64,000 nt of DNA from UMGS1002 sp045586785 (GTDB lineage Bacteria; Bacillota; Clostridia; Oscillospirales; CAG-272). Positions 30,601 through 35,744 of the stretch are shown here, one piece after another. The stretch lies in assembly GCA_045586785.1 (NCBI GenBank), contig JAZNBA010000043.1, forward strand, positions 1 through 64,000, read 5' to 3'. The position numbers and the translations under genes are program-made. The notes beneath the pieces were generated by a model. It was not told the DNA's origin. It worked only from the letters and a program-made list of their open reading frames with translations, and searched no databases. Every line of letters starts with the position of its first letter. The stretch's first letter is position 1.

Positions 30601-31543
30601 CGTCTTTGGAGGTAACGTGGTGGATTTCCGCTTTCTCGCCAAGCATTACGGAAAGCACTTCGTTTGTGATCTGATCCATTCCCAATGCATTGGGGTGGGC
30701 GCGCTTATCGCCCATATATTTATCAAAAAGTTCAATTTCTTTCGGAATTGCCTTTTCAAGGTCAACAACCGGGAAACCAAAATCTTCCGCTATGGCATGG
30801 AGTTCCGCGCAGTATTCCGTGGGCTGACCCGCATCCGGATAGCTGTCGCCGGTATAGTCCGTTTCGCGCCTTGCGGTGGAAGTCATGCAATAGATTTTTG
30901 CATCCGGATAACAGTTCTGAATTTTATGTAAAGTTATCACATAAGCTTCGCAGGTCGTGGTCGGAACTGCATAGCTGAAAGTTCCATCGCCGTTATCGGT
31001 GATAATTGCGGAATAATCAACATCCTCCGCCTTTCCGAAGGTATCTTTATAATAGGCAAAATCGTTTCCTCCGATATAAACCCAGATCACCTCCGGTTCT
31101 TCGCCGGTATGGTCGTTGTGAAGGTTGACCGCTCTACTGCCGTATGTTACGGAGGCTTCGCCCTTCCTCGGCTGGAAAACGCAGGAACCGCTCCAGGAGT
31201 TATTGACAAGAACTTCCATTCCAAGGGCATCGGCGGCCTGCTGCCACCAGGTATCCTTGCGATAAACTCCGTGCCTTCCTTCGGTGTAATAAACGTCATT
31301 TTTACCGATGGTGGAGTTTGCGTTGGTGTCGTTTGAAACACCATCATAGGTAGAAGCACTATGGCTAAGAATAGAAACTTTCTTCCCAGCAAATGGATTT
31401 ACATCCTGCTCCACATTTTCCGATCCAACAACAATTGCTGATTCAGCATCATCGATTGCATGTATTGAAAGCAGAGGTGTCAAACCATAAGCCATAACCA
31501 CTGCCATGAAGAAACTAAATATCCTCTTAAATAATATCTTCAT
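18626..31543 (-). CDS. Giant secreted multi-esterase protein with C-terminal dockerin
   Basis: 4305 residues. After a signal peptide come, approximately: SGNH hydrolase (50-310); ConA-like module (376-575); two related ~115-residue modules (580-815); beta-propeller-like region (830-1110); three units, each an Ig-like SLRYDD module followed by a sialate O-acetylesterase-like domain with GQSN at 1186, 1880 and 2776; further ConA-like modules (1590-1790, 3205-3400); a duplicated ~120-residue module (2306-2430, 2504-2634); a last SGNH domain with IGDS at 3507; nine Cys-rich GHSY-type repeats (3884-4231); and a dockerin (4238-4305) with two calcium loops, DMDGNESVDANDA and DFDGNGNVDANDA. I infer a cell-surface or cellulosome-like deacetylase of complex glycans. 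The ATG at 31543 is preferred for its GAGGG site; an in-frame ATG at 31555 is possible. Confidence 0.85.
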   Translation of the reverse strand: MKILFKRIFSFFMAVVMAYGLTPLLSIHAIDDAESAIVVGSENVEQDVNPFAGKKVSILSHSASTYDGVSNDTNANSTIGKNDVYYTEGRHGVYRKDTWWQQAADALGMEVLVNNSWSGSCVFQPRKGEASVTYGSRAVNLHNDHTGEEPEVIWVYIGGNDFAYYKDTFGKAEDVDYSAIITDNGDGTFSYAVPTTTCEAYVITLHKIQNCYPDAKIYCMTSTARRETDYTGDSYPDAGQPTEYCAELHAIAEDFGFPVVDLEKAIPKEIELFDKYMGDKRAHPNALGMDQITNEVLSVMLGEKAEIHHVTSKDGTVKEQAVLLGGSYSAEIELPEGYTLSVKVDGEDITDEVYSGGKIFIEEITGDIEISAKRGAKNFRWELKDDVFDSVTENGFSENKLTLLEGSISGGIFSGVKYSLADEIYLNHDKPWVMEWAVTGNWDATLFANTEKAGAKDSKFIFRSGTDYELLAIGEHDGTQYNNYGIATKELGLDMTKRHVYRLENRIAQDGSNMVRLYIDGKEIAPMNRHFIGSKKDTGNTSDWVSGKDFSFGYMGTVVRPINYCSLEYVEVWENGEGTNPRWEQGTITAATGIERDYPNVVRNKGYLELSDYSGITLNSGHYLTYFVYDKDYNYLGNGKADLTANFLLSGEGISTKEMLIRYPEGVYFRVALWRGKNGEMTVDMIPDSGVRFYDAEYGPVIWEMGSLYAKNGITFVREQVIRCISYLPVEDYVGVGIGKGYAVGYLAYDENLNYLGNGNPDKTGYFVTNGFYTEDIIEKYPETKYMKLIFREDPIADFTMDAVEKSGVRVYKKGEEFELPEPELKATNIMTMNSCQDGAVCNKKVFLFNNSGNCNVYDIETKTKIGSFTVDKVSILNPHANSVCFGNEFYAEGDKYPLLYVNIYNNYWEGYADKKEGTCCVYRITEKNGVFGSEFVQVIKIGFTDDYGLWNSAEDNGYPYYLPYGNFVVDTDKDKLWAFVLRNGEEQTRFFEFDLPKIGDGIYNETYGCNLVTLESTDIIEMFDTEHLVVIQGCCYYGGKILSVSGIGKGSSVLPYLQVIDSENGEIEKNISFGEIGITNEPEMISVDPMDGTIYYASVDGILRKLEINTEFAIPEKTEPLSLRYDDRYDVSGKTVEIVEGTSIVAVENDALRAIGVGKAKVYIDGKLYDVTVEKAKVNIVVIMGQSNAGNHFANATSDVICPLGTAYWWKNGATAPVDYTAPSMGFHTPLLAELYAQSVDAGDPVKNVMVWQEGVTSKNGQSIVKWAASETDTSGTDGTATMLRNCIAYYEQNSDKFEIVNSGIYWLQGESDVSMTPEKYTKLYMAMWNKLKDAGAEYVAFFRLRWGTTGNTAEHHDLGYSGSLTAQLQMINNNADMFMASTITENWEGNETTEHSVDIRNYITLLKEYGKDGELNDSYGNAAILKDGILTTTMKTLYGSNNKCHYGKFGYGILGADAAYHMYQALHSEDFAIVQTDTSGKAEAARIGKTGDIITIDITEINENLAFRASCGSVAGTLQIKVKSVNEDITSKVIAAGTDTFGTVDTEILREYEDVTITVTYSPVFGTSGSVVYSIVDNSPEPPKMYFWDFEKDLNARDKNGEVVNSFGEALLGSYVLKDGKFKATAVHLELEKSIRLSEKKNWSIEWKFGEVTEDTTGFLLCNTAKSVVGTKAVYFSFVGNVMISDYKDSKGYYNYFTEETTFASGDAFGITNTYDSKNDRSILSLWKNGKLIVSDLQKEGFINSSASGTYDMSAYPLSGDFVFNYLGCTGLPNFLVTGEIDYIRIIPEEEETEPLSLRYDDRYDVSGKTVEIIDAGKPTSYKVGYGVAEGTLDDAVITLDGEKLIATGIGKAKVRIDGTLYEITVEAAPISLLLLIGQSNMRGSEGNANQSIICPDGMVYATYGDDRGADNTAMTVNNATMFAPSALTGTYSSINVNGTTDCLSGYPVYSLTEAGAGKIGPDSGFAYEWVKQMGEKVWIVNAAHGGTSISVWQPGTTEYEQCQALFTACQQTLQKEIAAGHYTLSHMGYFWCQGCSDRAQSAEWYVKKYLAMHEGFKDELAFDHDSNPATADKTFEFGGIIPVRVGSTATGYRDGAYTVSNPYAYHESFVDLRMSGPRVAQYWMINNPDLPDIWGVCNIGDDWVWMPDGTNGVATYFQTYYPNGTVDYTTQAAQKASWYTPTTPKAVHDSIHYNQIGYNEIGREAVRNALIMLSEIEVPKVDTKVELLGWDGFSEVAEVPASTTGNSGTLVVPKVYPLWEAKNVKIGLTEGLEYVYYDLIADSAEREGTLSVNGKNVSVIKTEPGVHYKEHLSTLPEKVCSGLNLWNILEHDEYYFENGTNWGKHSSGNVYSVTIPVEAGDKIFATAWGKAVENGHATANGIRVTFFSKYGVAKTMTPSECYAEFSKNSGYLVAPENAVAVNIAMWNNSDENEIYLLDREHDTDSGICRICEKNSHTHEWSGWEMKEIPGKGEPVTELRTCSGCGETETKEVESVWQKYDLASHYSDLPENVCSRLNLWNVLEHDKYYFASGTNWSIYSNGTVKSVTIPVEPGDRIFATAWGKAGENGHASSNGIRATFFSAYGVAKTMTPAECYAEFSKNGGYLIAPEGAIAVNVAMWNNSDENELYFLNRLHHYESTVTAPTCTEQGYTTHTCTLCGDSYVADLLDATGHSYANGTCTGCGAKIPNSISLRYDDHYDVSGKTVEIVDAGKPTSYQVGYGVAENTVRDTAVVTLRGDTLIATGIGTAKVRIGDTYYEITVSPAPLSLILVIGQSNAEGMVGNANQSIACEDGQVYSTYAEANGLSGDAGLTVDNASNYVPSALTGAYSTVNVNGTDTKLSKYPVNSLTESGAGKYGMDSGIAYEWVQQTGEKVWIVNAAHGASSISSWQRGQSNFEEAAALMDACQSVLQKEIKAGHYTMSRMGYYWCQGCADETKTAEWYAQKYIAMHQALKEEMAFDADMNASTADVTVEFGGIVLVMAGHENATGYRKGTYTDESEQFFATFKELEMRGPRVAQIWLASTPDYPDIHFVCTLAQDWVTMPDGSDGVAEYFAAHYENGKINYPTQKVQSAAWYTPTTPAQVKDSIHYYQVGYNEVGREAARNMLYVLGVVEKPRVEVTVKFVDWTGYQTVDSIKSCLIGASGTLIVPLVSPCYESKNVTYTLGGNLTYDYYDLLDKTNYGGQLTANIGSASVSVVGRPLSNYRFELNDNGIMESVGNETFRENALSQPVSGQKFYALQESIVLRHDKEWRVEFNSVEATRFMALTSSQSAVEGMFYFFKSKSGTGVLSIGEYKDGLYQNYGLKQSEIAVDWTQPHVYCFQNVLNEDGSNTIHIYVDDVWVGTATNLIINDSLQSTNNNYLSGKDLVFTHLSCGGFALGTDQMTYLEVWEDYCTHTYTTVTIPATCEEGGWTVYTCTACGDEYEADFTEATGHVMGEWYQTVVPTFETEGEQRRDCSSCDYYETKVIEPISVFGIQMELSGVSADMAWSEAPQDGGYYAAIGDSITHANHALVEDISTDDPYYPIDGYSGTTYARKNYAYYIAERNHLQWANYGYGGTTLHHCYPKGYGGTSMRTFPFVDERMTQLKEGVAWDYITIFFGYNDAIYGPVQQRDFWLTEMYGEELGYPIKESQIGTEGFANEQQKAACDAAFGSVGGVEYSDNTEYFFAKYVGTVDDTENTTFLGAYNNTLEYLTNKYPEAKIVIVNPYVSGTNNTRKILRDGVNALAEKWGMSCMDFSDLPYWFYGVDQKRVEYPNPHRDDGRWVQGNGKGTFAGTVEGYNRARFTTDGTHPSNLGYQTIANPIERAMFDSDTTVSVMPGESFEAELVLDDIYASMEVSVTMDGKDITEQCYANGKIRITSVTGDVIIRAKGIMTYPDHISSTVITAPTCTTEGYTTYTCACGDNYVDSYVNALGHSFGAWVATTKPTCITAGEERRDCDACDHFETREVKALGHDIIKHSVQSATCTAIGWDAYETCSHCDYSTYVEISATGHSYSSVVTKPTCTDKGYTTHTCHCGDSYIDGYVNALGHSYKAVVTKPICTEQGYTTHTCSACGNSYVDTYISATGHSYGEWIQTKAPTESDQGEKRRDCNNCDAFEITHIATLAHDHNRWETIILDAVAPTCTSTGLTEGKKCSKCGEILISQNTVPALGHNMGTWTQTKAPTCIEKGSERHDCDRCDHFEVRDVAMIDHKYSTVVIEPTITNQGYTLHTCNVCSHSYKDNFVDPLPYTAGDMDGNESVDANDAIYILMHTFFPSDYPINQPCDFDGNGNVDANDAIYLLMHTFFPNDYPIKKQSIF

Positions 31544-31601
31544 AAAATCCCTCATAGTTTTCTTTCAACGTAAATTTTACACATTATATATCTAAATTTA
31601 A

Positions 31602-31630
31602 ATTATACATTATATTTCATTGAAAGTCAA
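31602..31630 (-). promoter_or_regulatory. Promoter of the giant esterase gene
   Basis: On the minus strand TTGACT (31625-31630), 17-nt spacer, TATAAT (31602-31607), about 58 nt before the preferred start. The 31556-31862 gap also holds repeat copy 2 next to the tmRNA; between 31631 and 31767 I see only AT-rich sequence without a supported gene. Confidence 0.7.
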
Positions 31631-31767
31631 TTAAAAAGTCACTAAATTGAAATAAAGCTTTCAAACTTTATGAGGAATACATAATTTTAAAAATCTTAAT
31701 TTTTACTCCCCTGCACTGTTTTTGCCAAGCCTTGATTTCCCCGAGTACTGCAATCTTTGTTTCGTCG

Positions 31768-31862
31768 AGTCAATGGAGGGCAAAAAAAGCGAACACCGAC
31801 AAGGCAAACAAATGTTGCTTTGTCGGTGTTCTTTGTTATTTTATCACTTACGTGATAATGAG
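31768..31862 (-). repeat. Dispersed hairpin repeat, copy 2 (tmRNA terminator)
   Basis: About 95 bp, matching 11848-11941. The 17-bp stem has arms 31791-31807 and 31815-31831 with a 7-nt loop. Read on the minus strand it lies just downstream of the tmRNA 3' end and the stem is followed by GCTTTTTTTG, a classic intrinsic terminator. A second small hairpin, TTATCAC / GTGATAA (31841-31847 and 31852-31858), lies between the stem and the tmRNA. Confidence 0.85.
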
Positions 31863-32226
31863 TGGTGGAGGCGAGGGGAGTCGAACCCCTGTCCGAAAAT
31901 TCATCAATATAACTTTCTCCGGGTGCATTATGTCTTTTAGCATTCCCCTAGGCAGCCGCCGACACACAGGCTGCTGCTTCAGGTAGCCATTTGATGCGTG
32001 ATCCGTTCAATGGCGAAACACGAATGCACGTTCACCGCTAATTGACGCTCAGTCCGAAGCCGCGATATTCTTCGGAGGAACGGGCTGTCTTATGACAGCG
32101 GCACCGCTTACGCGGCCATTGCTACGTTATTGTTAGCGTTTAATTTTAAGTTGAGCAGTTTAAGAGATTGCTCGGCTCTACCCGCTTACCATACGTCAAA
32201 ATCCCCGTCGAAACCTTTACGCCCCC
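31863..32226 (-). ncRNA. ssrA: Transfer-messenger RNA (tmRNA)
   Basis: 364 nt. The 5' end GGGGGCG pairs with CGCCTCC next to a terminal ACCA at the 3' end (one G-U), forming the alanyl acceptor stem. The T-arm GGTTCGA is present near the 3' end. The reading frame of the proteolysis tag, at 32108-32137 on the minus strand, is GCT AAC AAT AAC GTA GCA ATG GCC then GCG TAA, giving ANNNVAMAA. tmRNA rescues stalled ribosomes and tags the nascent chain for degradation with SmpB, encoded 70 nt upstream on the same strand. Repeat copy 2 begins immediately after the 3' end. Confidence 0.97.
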
Positions 32227-32296
32227 ATATCAAAAATCACTGTAAAGGTAATATGACCAAAAAATGAGAGAAGAATAATTTATTTGTGATAAAAAA

Positions 32297-32776
32297 TCAA
32301 TATTCTTTACTTTTATCTCTCATTCTGCGGTCTATTTCGCGAGCCGATTCTTTGGCGGCTTCGGAATCACGTTTATCATAAAGCTTTTTACCTCTGCAAA
32401 GTCCCACTTCCATCTTAACATTGGAACCTGAAAAATACAACGCAAGTGGAACTAATGTATATCCTTTTTGATTTACAAGGCCACCCAGTTTAAGTATTTC
32501 TTTTTTATGCATCAACAGTTTTTTATCACGCAATGGTTCTCTATTAAATATATTACCCTTTTCATACGGACTTATGTGCACACCTACCGCAAAAAGCTCC
32601 CCCTTGCATATTGTACAATATGAATCTTTAAGATTCACTCCTCCGGCGCGTATACTCTTGACCTCTGTGCCATAAAGAGCAATACCGGCTTCATACTTTT
32701 CGTCAACAAAATAATCGTGCCAAGCTTTTTTGTTTTGCGCGATAATCTTGCCCTCAGACCTCTTTTTGTCAGCCAT
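32297..32776 (-). CDS. smpB: SsrA-binding protein SmpB
   Basis: 159 residues. Conserved SmpB stretches are IIAQNKKAWHDYFVDEKYEAG, here read in parts IIAQNKKAWHDYF and EAGIALYGTEVKSIR, and the basic C-terminal tail rich in Arg/Lys (DKRDSEAAKESAREIDRR). The start is the ATG at 32776 because AAGGAGG lies 8 nt upstream; an in-frame extension of ten residues upstream has no such site. SmpB binds tmRNA and brings it to stalled ribosomes. The gene precedes ssrA on the same strand, a common pairing. Confidence 0.96.
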   Translation of the reverse strand: MADKKRSEGKIIAQNKKAWHDYFVDEKYEAGIALYGTEVKSIRAGGVNLKDSYCTICKGELFAVGVHISPYEKGNIFNREPLRDKKLLMHKKEILKLGGLVNQKGYTLVPLALYFSGSNVKMEVGLCRGKKLYDKRDSEAAKESAREIDRRMRDKSKEY

Positions 32777-32813
32777 AAAGCCCCCCTCCTTAATAAATAT
32801 AAACACCGTAAGT

Positions 32814-32842
32814 ATTATACAACATCATTAGAATAAAATCAA
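32814..32842 (-). promoter_or_regulatory. smpB promoter
   Basis: On the minus strand TTGATT (32837-32842), 17-nt spacer, TATAAT (32814-32819), roughly 40 nt before the SmpB start. Confidence 0.65.
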
Positions 32843-32869
32843 GTATTTTTTTGCGACATATTATTCATT

Positions 32870-33316
32870 TTAACCACATCTTTTACAAGCCCGCTCCTTG
32901 CCATTAGAAATAGCATCAGATTCACTTCCGCTTATTATATTCTTTGAACGAGTCAATGAACTGCAGTCTTTTTTCTTATGCCAAACACTTCCGCTTTCGG
33001 TCCAATAAACTATCTCTTCCACGAACCCGCTGTCTTCAATTACAGTAATATCAACCACTGGCATTGATGTTGACGAGGATTGTTCAACCAAATCATCAGT
33101 CGTATCACCTACATCATCTGAAGTATCGGTAGAATTTAATACTGTCGAAGAAGCGTTTTTATCCTCAACAAGCTGCTGTGATATCTCTGCCATATATTCC
33201 GGTGTTAATATTTCACCACCACTAATTGACTCAGAGTCTGCCAAATATTCCGAGCATCCACAACATATCACAAGAGCAAATGATATTATTAAAGGAAAAA
33301 ATATACGTTTTATCAT
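32870..33316 (-). CDS. Small lipoprotein with C-terminal Cys/His motif domain
   Basis: 148 residues. Signal peptide with lipobox ICCGC, then an acidic, Ser/Thr-rich linker, then a compact C-terminal domain VYWTESGSVWHKKKDC ... CKRCG. A similar YxTxxGxxYHxxxC ... CxxC unit is found at the end of many secreted clostridial proteins; the conserved His and three Cys could bind a metal, but the function is not known to me. Its start overlaps the stop of the XRE/TPR regulator by 4 nt, so the two are translationally coupled and may act together. Confidence 0.75.
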   Translation of the reverse strand: MIKRIFFPLIISFALVICCGCSEYLADSESISGGEILTPEYMAEISQQLVEDKNASSTVLNSTDTSDDVGDTTDDLVEQSSSTSMPVVDITVIEDSGFVEEIVYWTESGSVWHKKKDCSSLTRSKNIISGSESDAISNGKERACKRCG

Positions 33317-34209
33317 ATCTCCTCCGATTCTGTCAACATACGTTCTAACAAATTAACCTTATCAGCAGAATATTCATATGCACCCTTATAATCGCCCATT
33401 TCACGCGAGCATATCTCAAGATCAAGAAAAACAGTGTAAAGAATCGGATCCGCTATTCGTTCCTGCATATTTAAGATTTGTTTTAAAAAAAAATGAGCCG
33501 TAGAGTAATCATTATTCATCATCGCATAACGTGCTCGTATATGCACCGACAGCGGTGTTTCCTGTAAAGAACAGTAATAGTCCATTATCTCCTTTATAAT
33601 ACCGTCATTACCATTCTCTAATTTTTCAAGCGATAAAATATATTTACATATATAATCATTTGGCAAAATTTCATAATACTCATCAACTTCAGAAATATCA
33701 ATCAATAACATTGGCGATATACGATGTAAAAATCTCATATACACCGCAGATTCAGATTTTATAAATCCATTGCTATAAAATGTTTGTGAATCATATTCTA
33801 TAGCTTCTTCAAAAAACCTTACCGCAGAACGAAGTCTTCCAAAGAAAAATTCTTCTTTAGCTATACCTATATCGCACCTCGACAAAATAAAACATATCTC
33901 ATCGTCATTGCATTTTGTAGATAAACAAAGATCTCTGCAAATTTTATAATTTCCATCTGTAAAAGCTCTTTTGATATTATCCATATGATATATTTTTTTA
34001 TATATCAATTCCCCTTCACCATCTGCCAAAAGATAACCAACTGGGACTTTTAAACGCTCGGCTATATAAACTGCGGTAGATAACGATGGCTTAACTGCGC
34101 CATTTTCAATTCGACTGAGCATATTTCGAGTCATATAATCTCCCGCCAACTGTGATTGCGTCATATACTTTGCTGCACGTAGCTGTTTAATTTTTTCACC
34201 TATATCCAT
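33313..34209 (-). CDS. XRE-family helix-turn-helix regulator with TPR-like repeats
   Basis: 298 residues. Residues 1-60 are a Cro/CI-type helix-turn-helix (KIKQLRAAKYMTQSQLAGDY, RNMLSRIENGAVKPS). The rest is alpha-helical and resembles tetratricopeptide repeats (for example RLRSAVRFFEEAIEYDSQTF and MNNDYSTAHFFLKQILNMQE), like the Rgg/PlcR/PrgX class that bind short peptides. No peptide pheromone gene is obvious beside it; the coupled lipoprotein is the only partner. It is divergent from xpt, with 141 bp between. Confidence 0.85.
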   Translation of the reverse strand: MDIGEKIKQLRAAKYMTQSQLAGDYMTRNMLSRIENGAVKPSLSTAVYIAERLKVPVGYLLADGEGELIYKKIYHMDNIKRAFTDGNYKICRDLCLSTKCNDDEICFILSRCDIGIAKEEFFFGRLRSAVRFFEEAIEYDSQTFYSNGFIKSESAVYMRFLHRISPMLLIDISEVDEYYEILPNDYICKYILSLEKLENGNDGIIKEIMDYYCSLQETPLSVHIRARYAMMNNDYSTAHFFLKQILNMQERIADPILYTVFLDLEICSREMGDYKGAYEYSADKVNLLERMLTESEEI

Positions 34210-34289
34210 ATTTTATCGTCCTTTGTGGTATTCTTATATAAGCATATCATAAAAACCAATTTTATTCAATATTTTTTTGTAAAAACTAT

Positions 34290-34317
34290 TTCACTTATTC
34301 AAAAAATGTTGTATAAT
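34290..34317 (+). promoter_or_regulatory. Candidate xpt promoter
   Basis: TATAAT at 34312-34317 with a weak -35, TTCACT at 34290-34295 (16-nt spacer), in the divergent region between the XRE gene and xpt. No purine-riboswitch-like three-way fold is apparent in the short leader. Confidence 0.4.
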
Positions 34318-34350
34318 AATAGCAACATTAAAGTAAAGGGGCGATTAATT

Positions 34351-34926
34351 ATGGAAGAACTCAAAAAACGTATAATAAACGACGGTAGGATTTATCCCGG
34401 TGGTATTGTTAAAGTTGATAGCTTTCTTAATCATCAAATGGACATTAATCTTATAGATCATATAGGTCTTGAATTCTACAATCATTTTAAAGACCAAAAT
34501 ATAACAAAAATAATGACTATAGAAGCATCAGGTATAGGAATCGCATGTCTTACTGCTCGGCACTTCAATACACCGGTAGTATTCGCCAAAAAGAACGAAT
34601 CCAAAAATATGTCTGATGACGTATATACTACAGAAGTGTTTTCTTATACCAAAGGAAAGACTTACACTGTCAGAATAGATAAAAATTACATACAAGCTGA
34701 TGACAGAATCTTAATCATAGACGACTTTCTCGCAAATGGGCAAGCAATGTTAGGCCTTATAGATATTGCCGAACAAGCCAATGCAACGGTATGCGGTGTA
34801 GGAATATGTATTGAAAAAGGCTTCCAAAACGGAGGAAATTTAATAAGAAGCCGAGGAATAGACCTGTATTCGTTGGCAATATTAGGAGTAGATGAAACGG
34901 GAAATCTTATTTTTATGGATAAATGA
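34351..34926 (+). CDS. xpt: Xanthine phosphoribosyltransferase
   Basis: 191 residues, the family length. The PRPP-binding loop is ILIIDDFLANGQAMLGL (near residues 125-141) and the N-terminus MEELKKRIINDGRIYPGGIV is typical of Xpt. It converts xanthine and PRPP to XMP in purine salvage. The ATG at 34351 is preceded by AAAGGGG; an in-frame extension upstream to 34225 would cross the promoter and is rejected. The stop overlaps the next start by 4 nt (ATGA). Confidence 0.95.
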   Translation: MEELKKRIINDGRIYPGGIVKVDSFLNHQMDINLIDHIGLEFYNHFKDQNITKIMTIEASGIGIACLTARHFNTPVVFAKKNESKNMSDDVYTTEVFSYTKGKTYTVRIDKNYIQADDRILIIDDFLANGQAMLGLIDIAEQANATVCGVGICIEKGFQNGGNLIRSRGIDLYSLAILGVDETGNLIFMDK

Positions 34927-35678
34927 GTACTTTGTTGTTAAAATTGATCGCCTGCACAACAATGCTGGTCGATCACATTGGATGGTTCTCTTTTCTAGGA
35001 TATCCGCAATTAGGTAACCTTTTGAGAGCATTCGGCAGAATATCATTCCCTATTTTCGCCTATCTCATAGCATTTGGATATAAAAAAACTCATAGCAAAT
35101 ACTTATATTTGTTAAGATTAATCATTGTTGGATGTATATCAGAAATACCTTATAATTATTGCTTTATAAATGAGTTATCTTTTAAATTCAATAACGTATA
35201 TTTCACCCTTGCACTGGGACTTATATCAATTATAGTATACGACTTAATGATATCTAAGTCTAAATTTCAAAAATTTGCGCTTATTCCCCCCATATTGTTT
35301 GCACTTCTTGCATCTTTGATTGGCACAGATTACGGAACATACGGAGTTCTATTGATTTTTTCATTTCATTTGTATAGGAACAGTAAAATCAGCATACCTA
35401 TTTTGTGCGCACTGTTCTCTTGCAGATCAATATTTGACGTCCTTCTTTCTAATCTTATTAATTCTACTCAACTTCCTTCCGCTCAAATTACAACGTGGAG
35501 TAAAATGCAACTATTTGCTGTTTTTGCAACAATTCCCATTTTATGTTGTGACGGTTCTCTCGGTTGGACTCCTAAAACAACGGCAGGAAAAAAGCTTATT
35601 AAATATTCATTCTATGTCTTTTATCCATTACACTTACTTGTTATAGGTATAGTCGTGAGGCAATTTATAATGCAATAA
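34923..35678 (+). CDS. TraX family membrane protein
   Basis: 251 residues with about seven or eight hydrophobic segments. The N-terminus LIACTTMLVDHIGWF with the conserved Asp-His, followed by LLRAFGRISFPIFAYLIAFG, is the TraX signature; TraX in F plasmids acetylates pilin. Chromosomal homologues are common in Clostridia and are probably acyltransferases of unknown substrate. It is translationally coupled to xpt, with no obvious functional link. Confidence 0.85.
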   Translation: MSTLLLKLIACTTMLVDHIGWFSFLGYPQLGNLLRAFGRISFPIFAYLIAFGYKKTHSKYLYLLRLIIVGCISEIPYNYCFINELSFKFNNVYFTLALGLISIIVYDLMISKSKFQKFALIPPILFALLASLIGTDYGTYGVLLIFSFHLYRNSKISIPILCALFSCRSIFDVLLSNLINSTQLPSAQITTWSKMQLFAVFATIPILCCDGSLGWTPKTTAGKKLIKYSFYVFYPLHLLVIGIVVRQFIMQ

Positions 35679-35687
35679 ATCAGTTCA

Positions 35688-35728
35688 CAAAACAGAACCG
35701 TTCGGCAATGCCGAACGGTTCTGTTTTG
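35688..35728 (+). terminator. Bidirectional terminator between traX-like gene and hydA
   Basis: A perfect 19-bp stem (35688-35706 and 35710-35728) with a 3-nt AAT loop. The outer pairs are A-T rich, so it ends in a T-run whichever strand is read. It separates two convergent transcripts ending at 35678 and 35745. Confidence 0.9.
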
Positions 35729-35744
35729 TATTTGTGATGTAAAA

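Noticed and set aside
31722..31986. Short plus-strand frames with RQGKQMLLCRC or TDKANKCCFVG
   Set aside because: They are translations of the dispersed repeat and of the tmRNA 3' end; similar frames appear in copy 1, which marks them as repeat artefacts.
34210..34350. Purine riboswitch upstream of xpt
   Set aside because: Xpt is often riboswitch-controlled, but the leader after the candidate promoter is only about 30 nt and no three-helix purine aptamer is visible.
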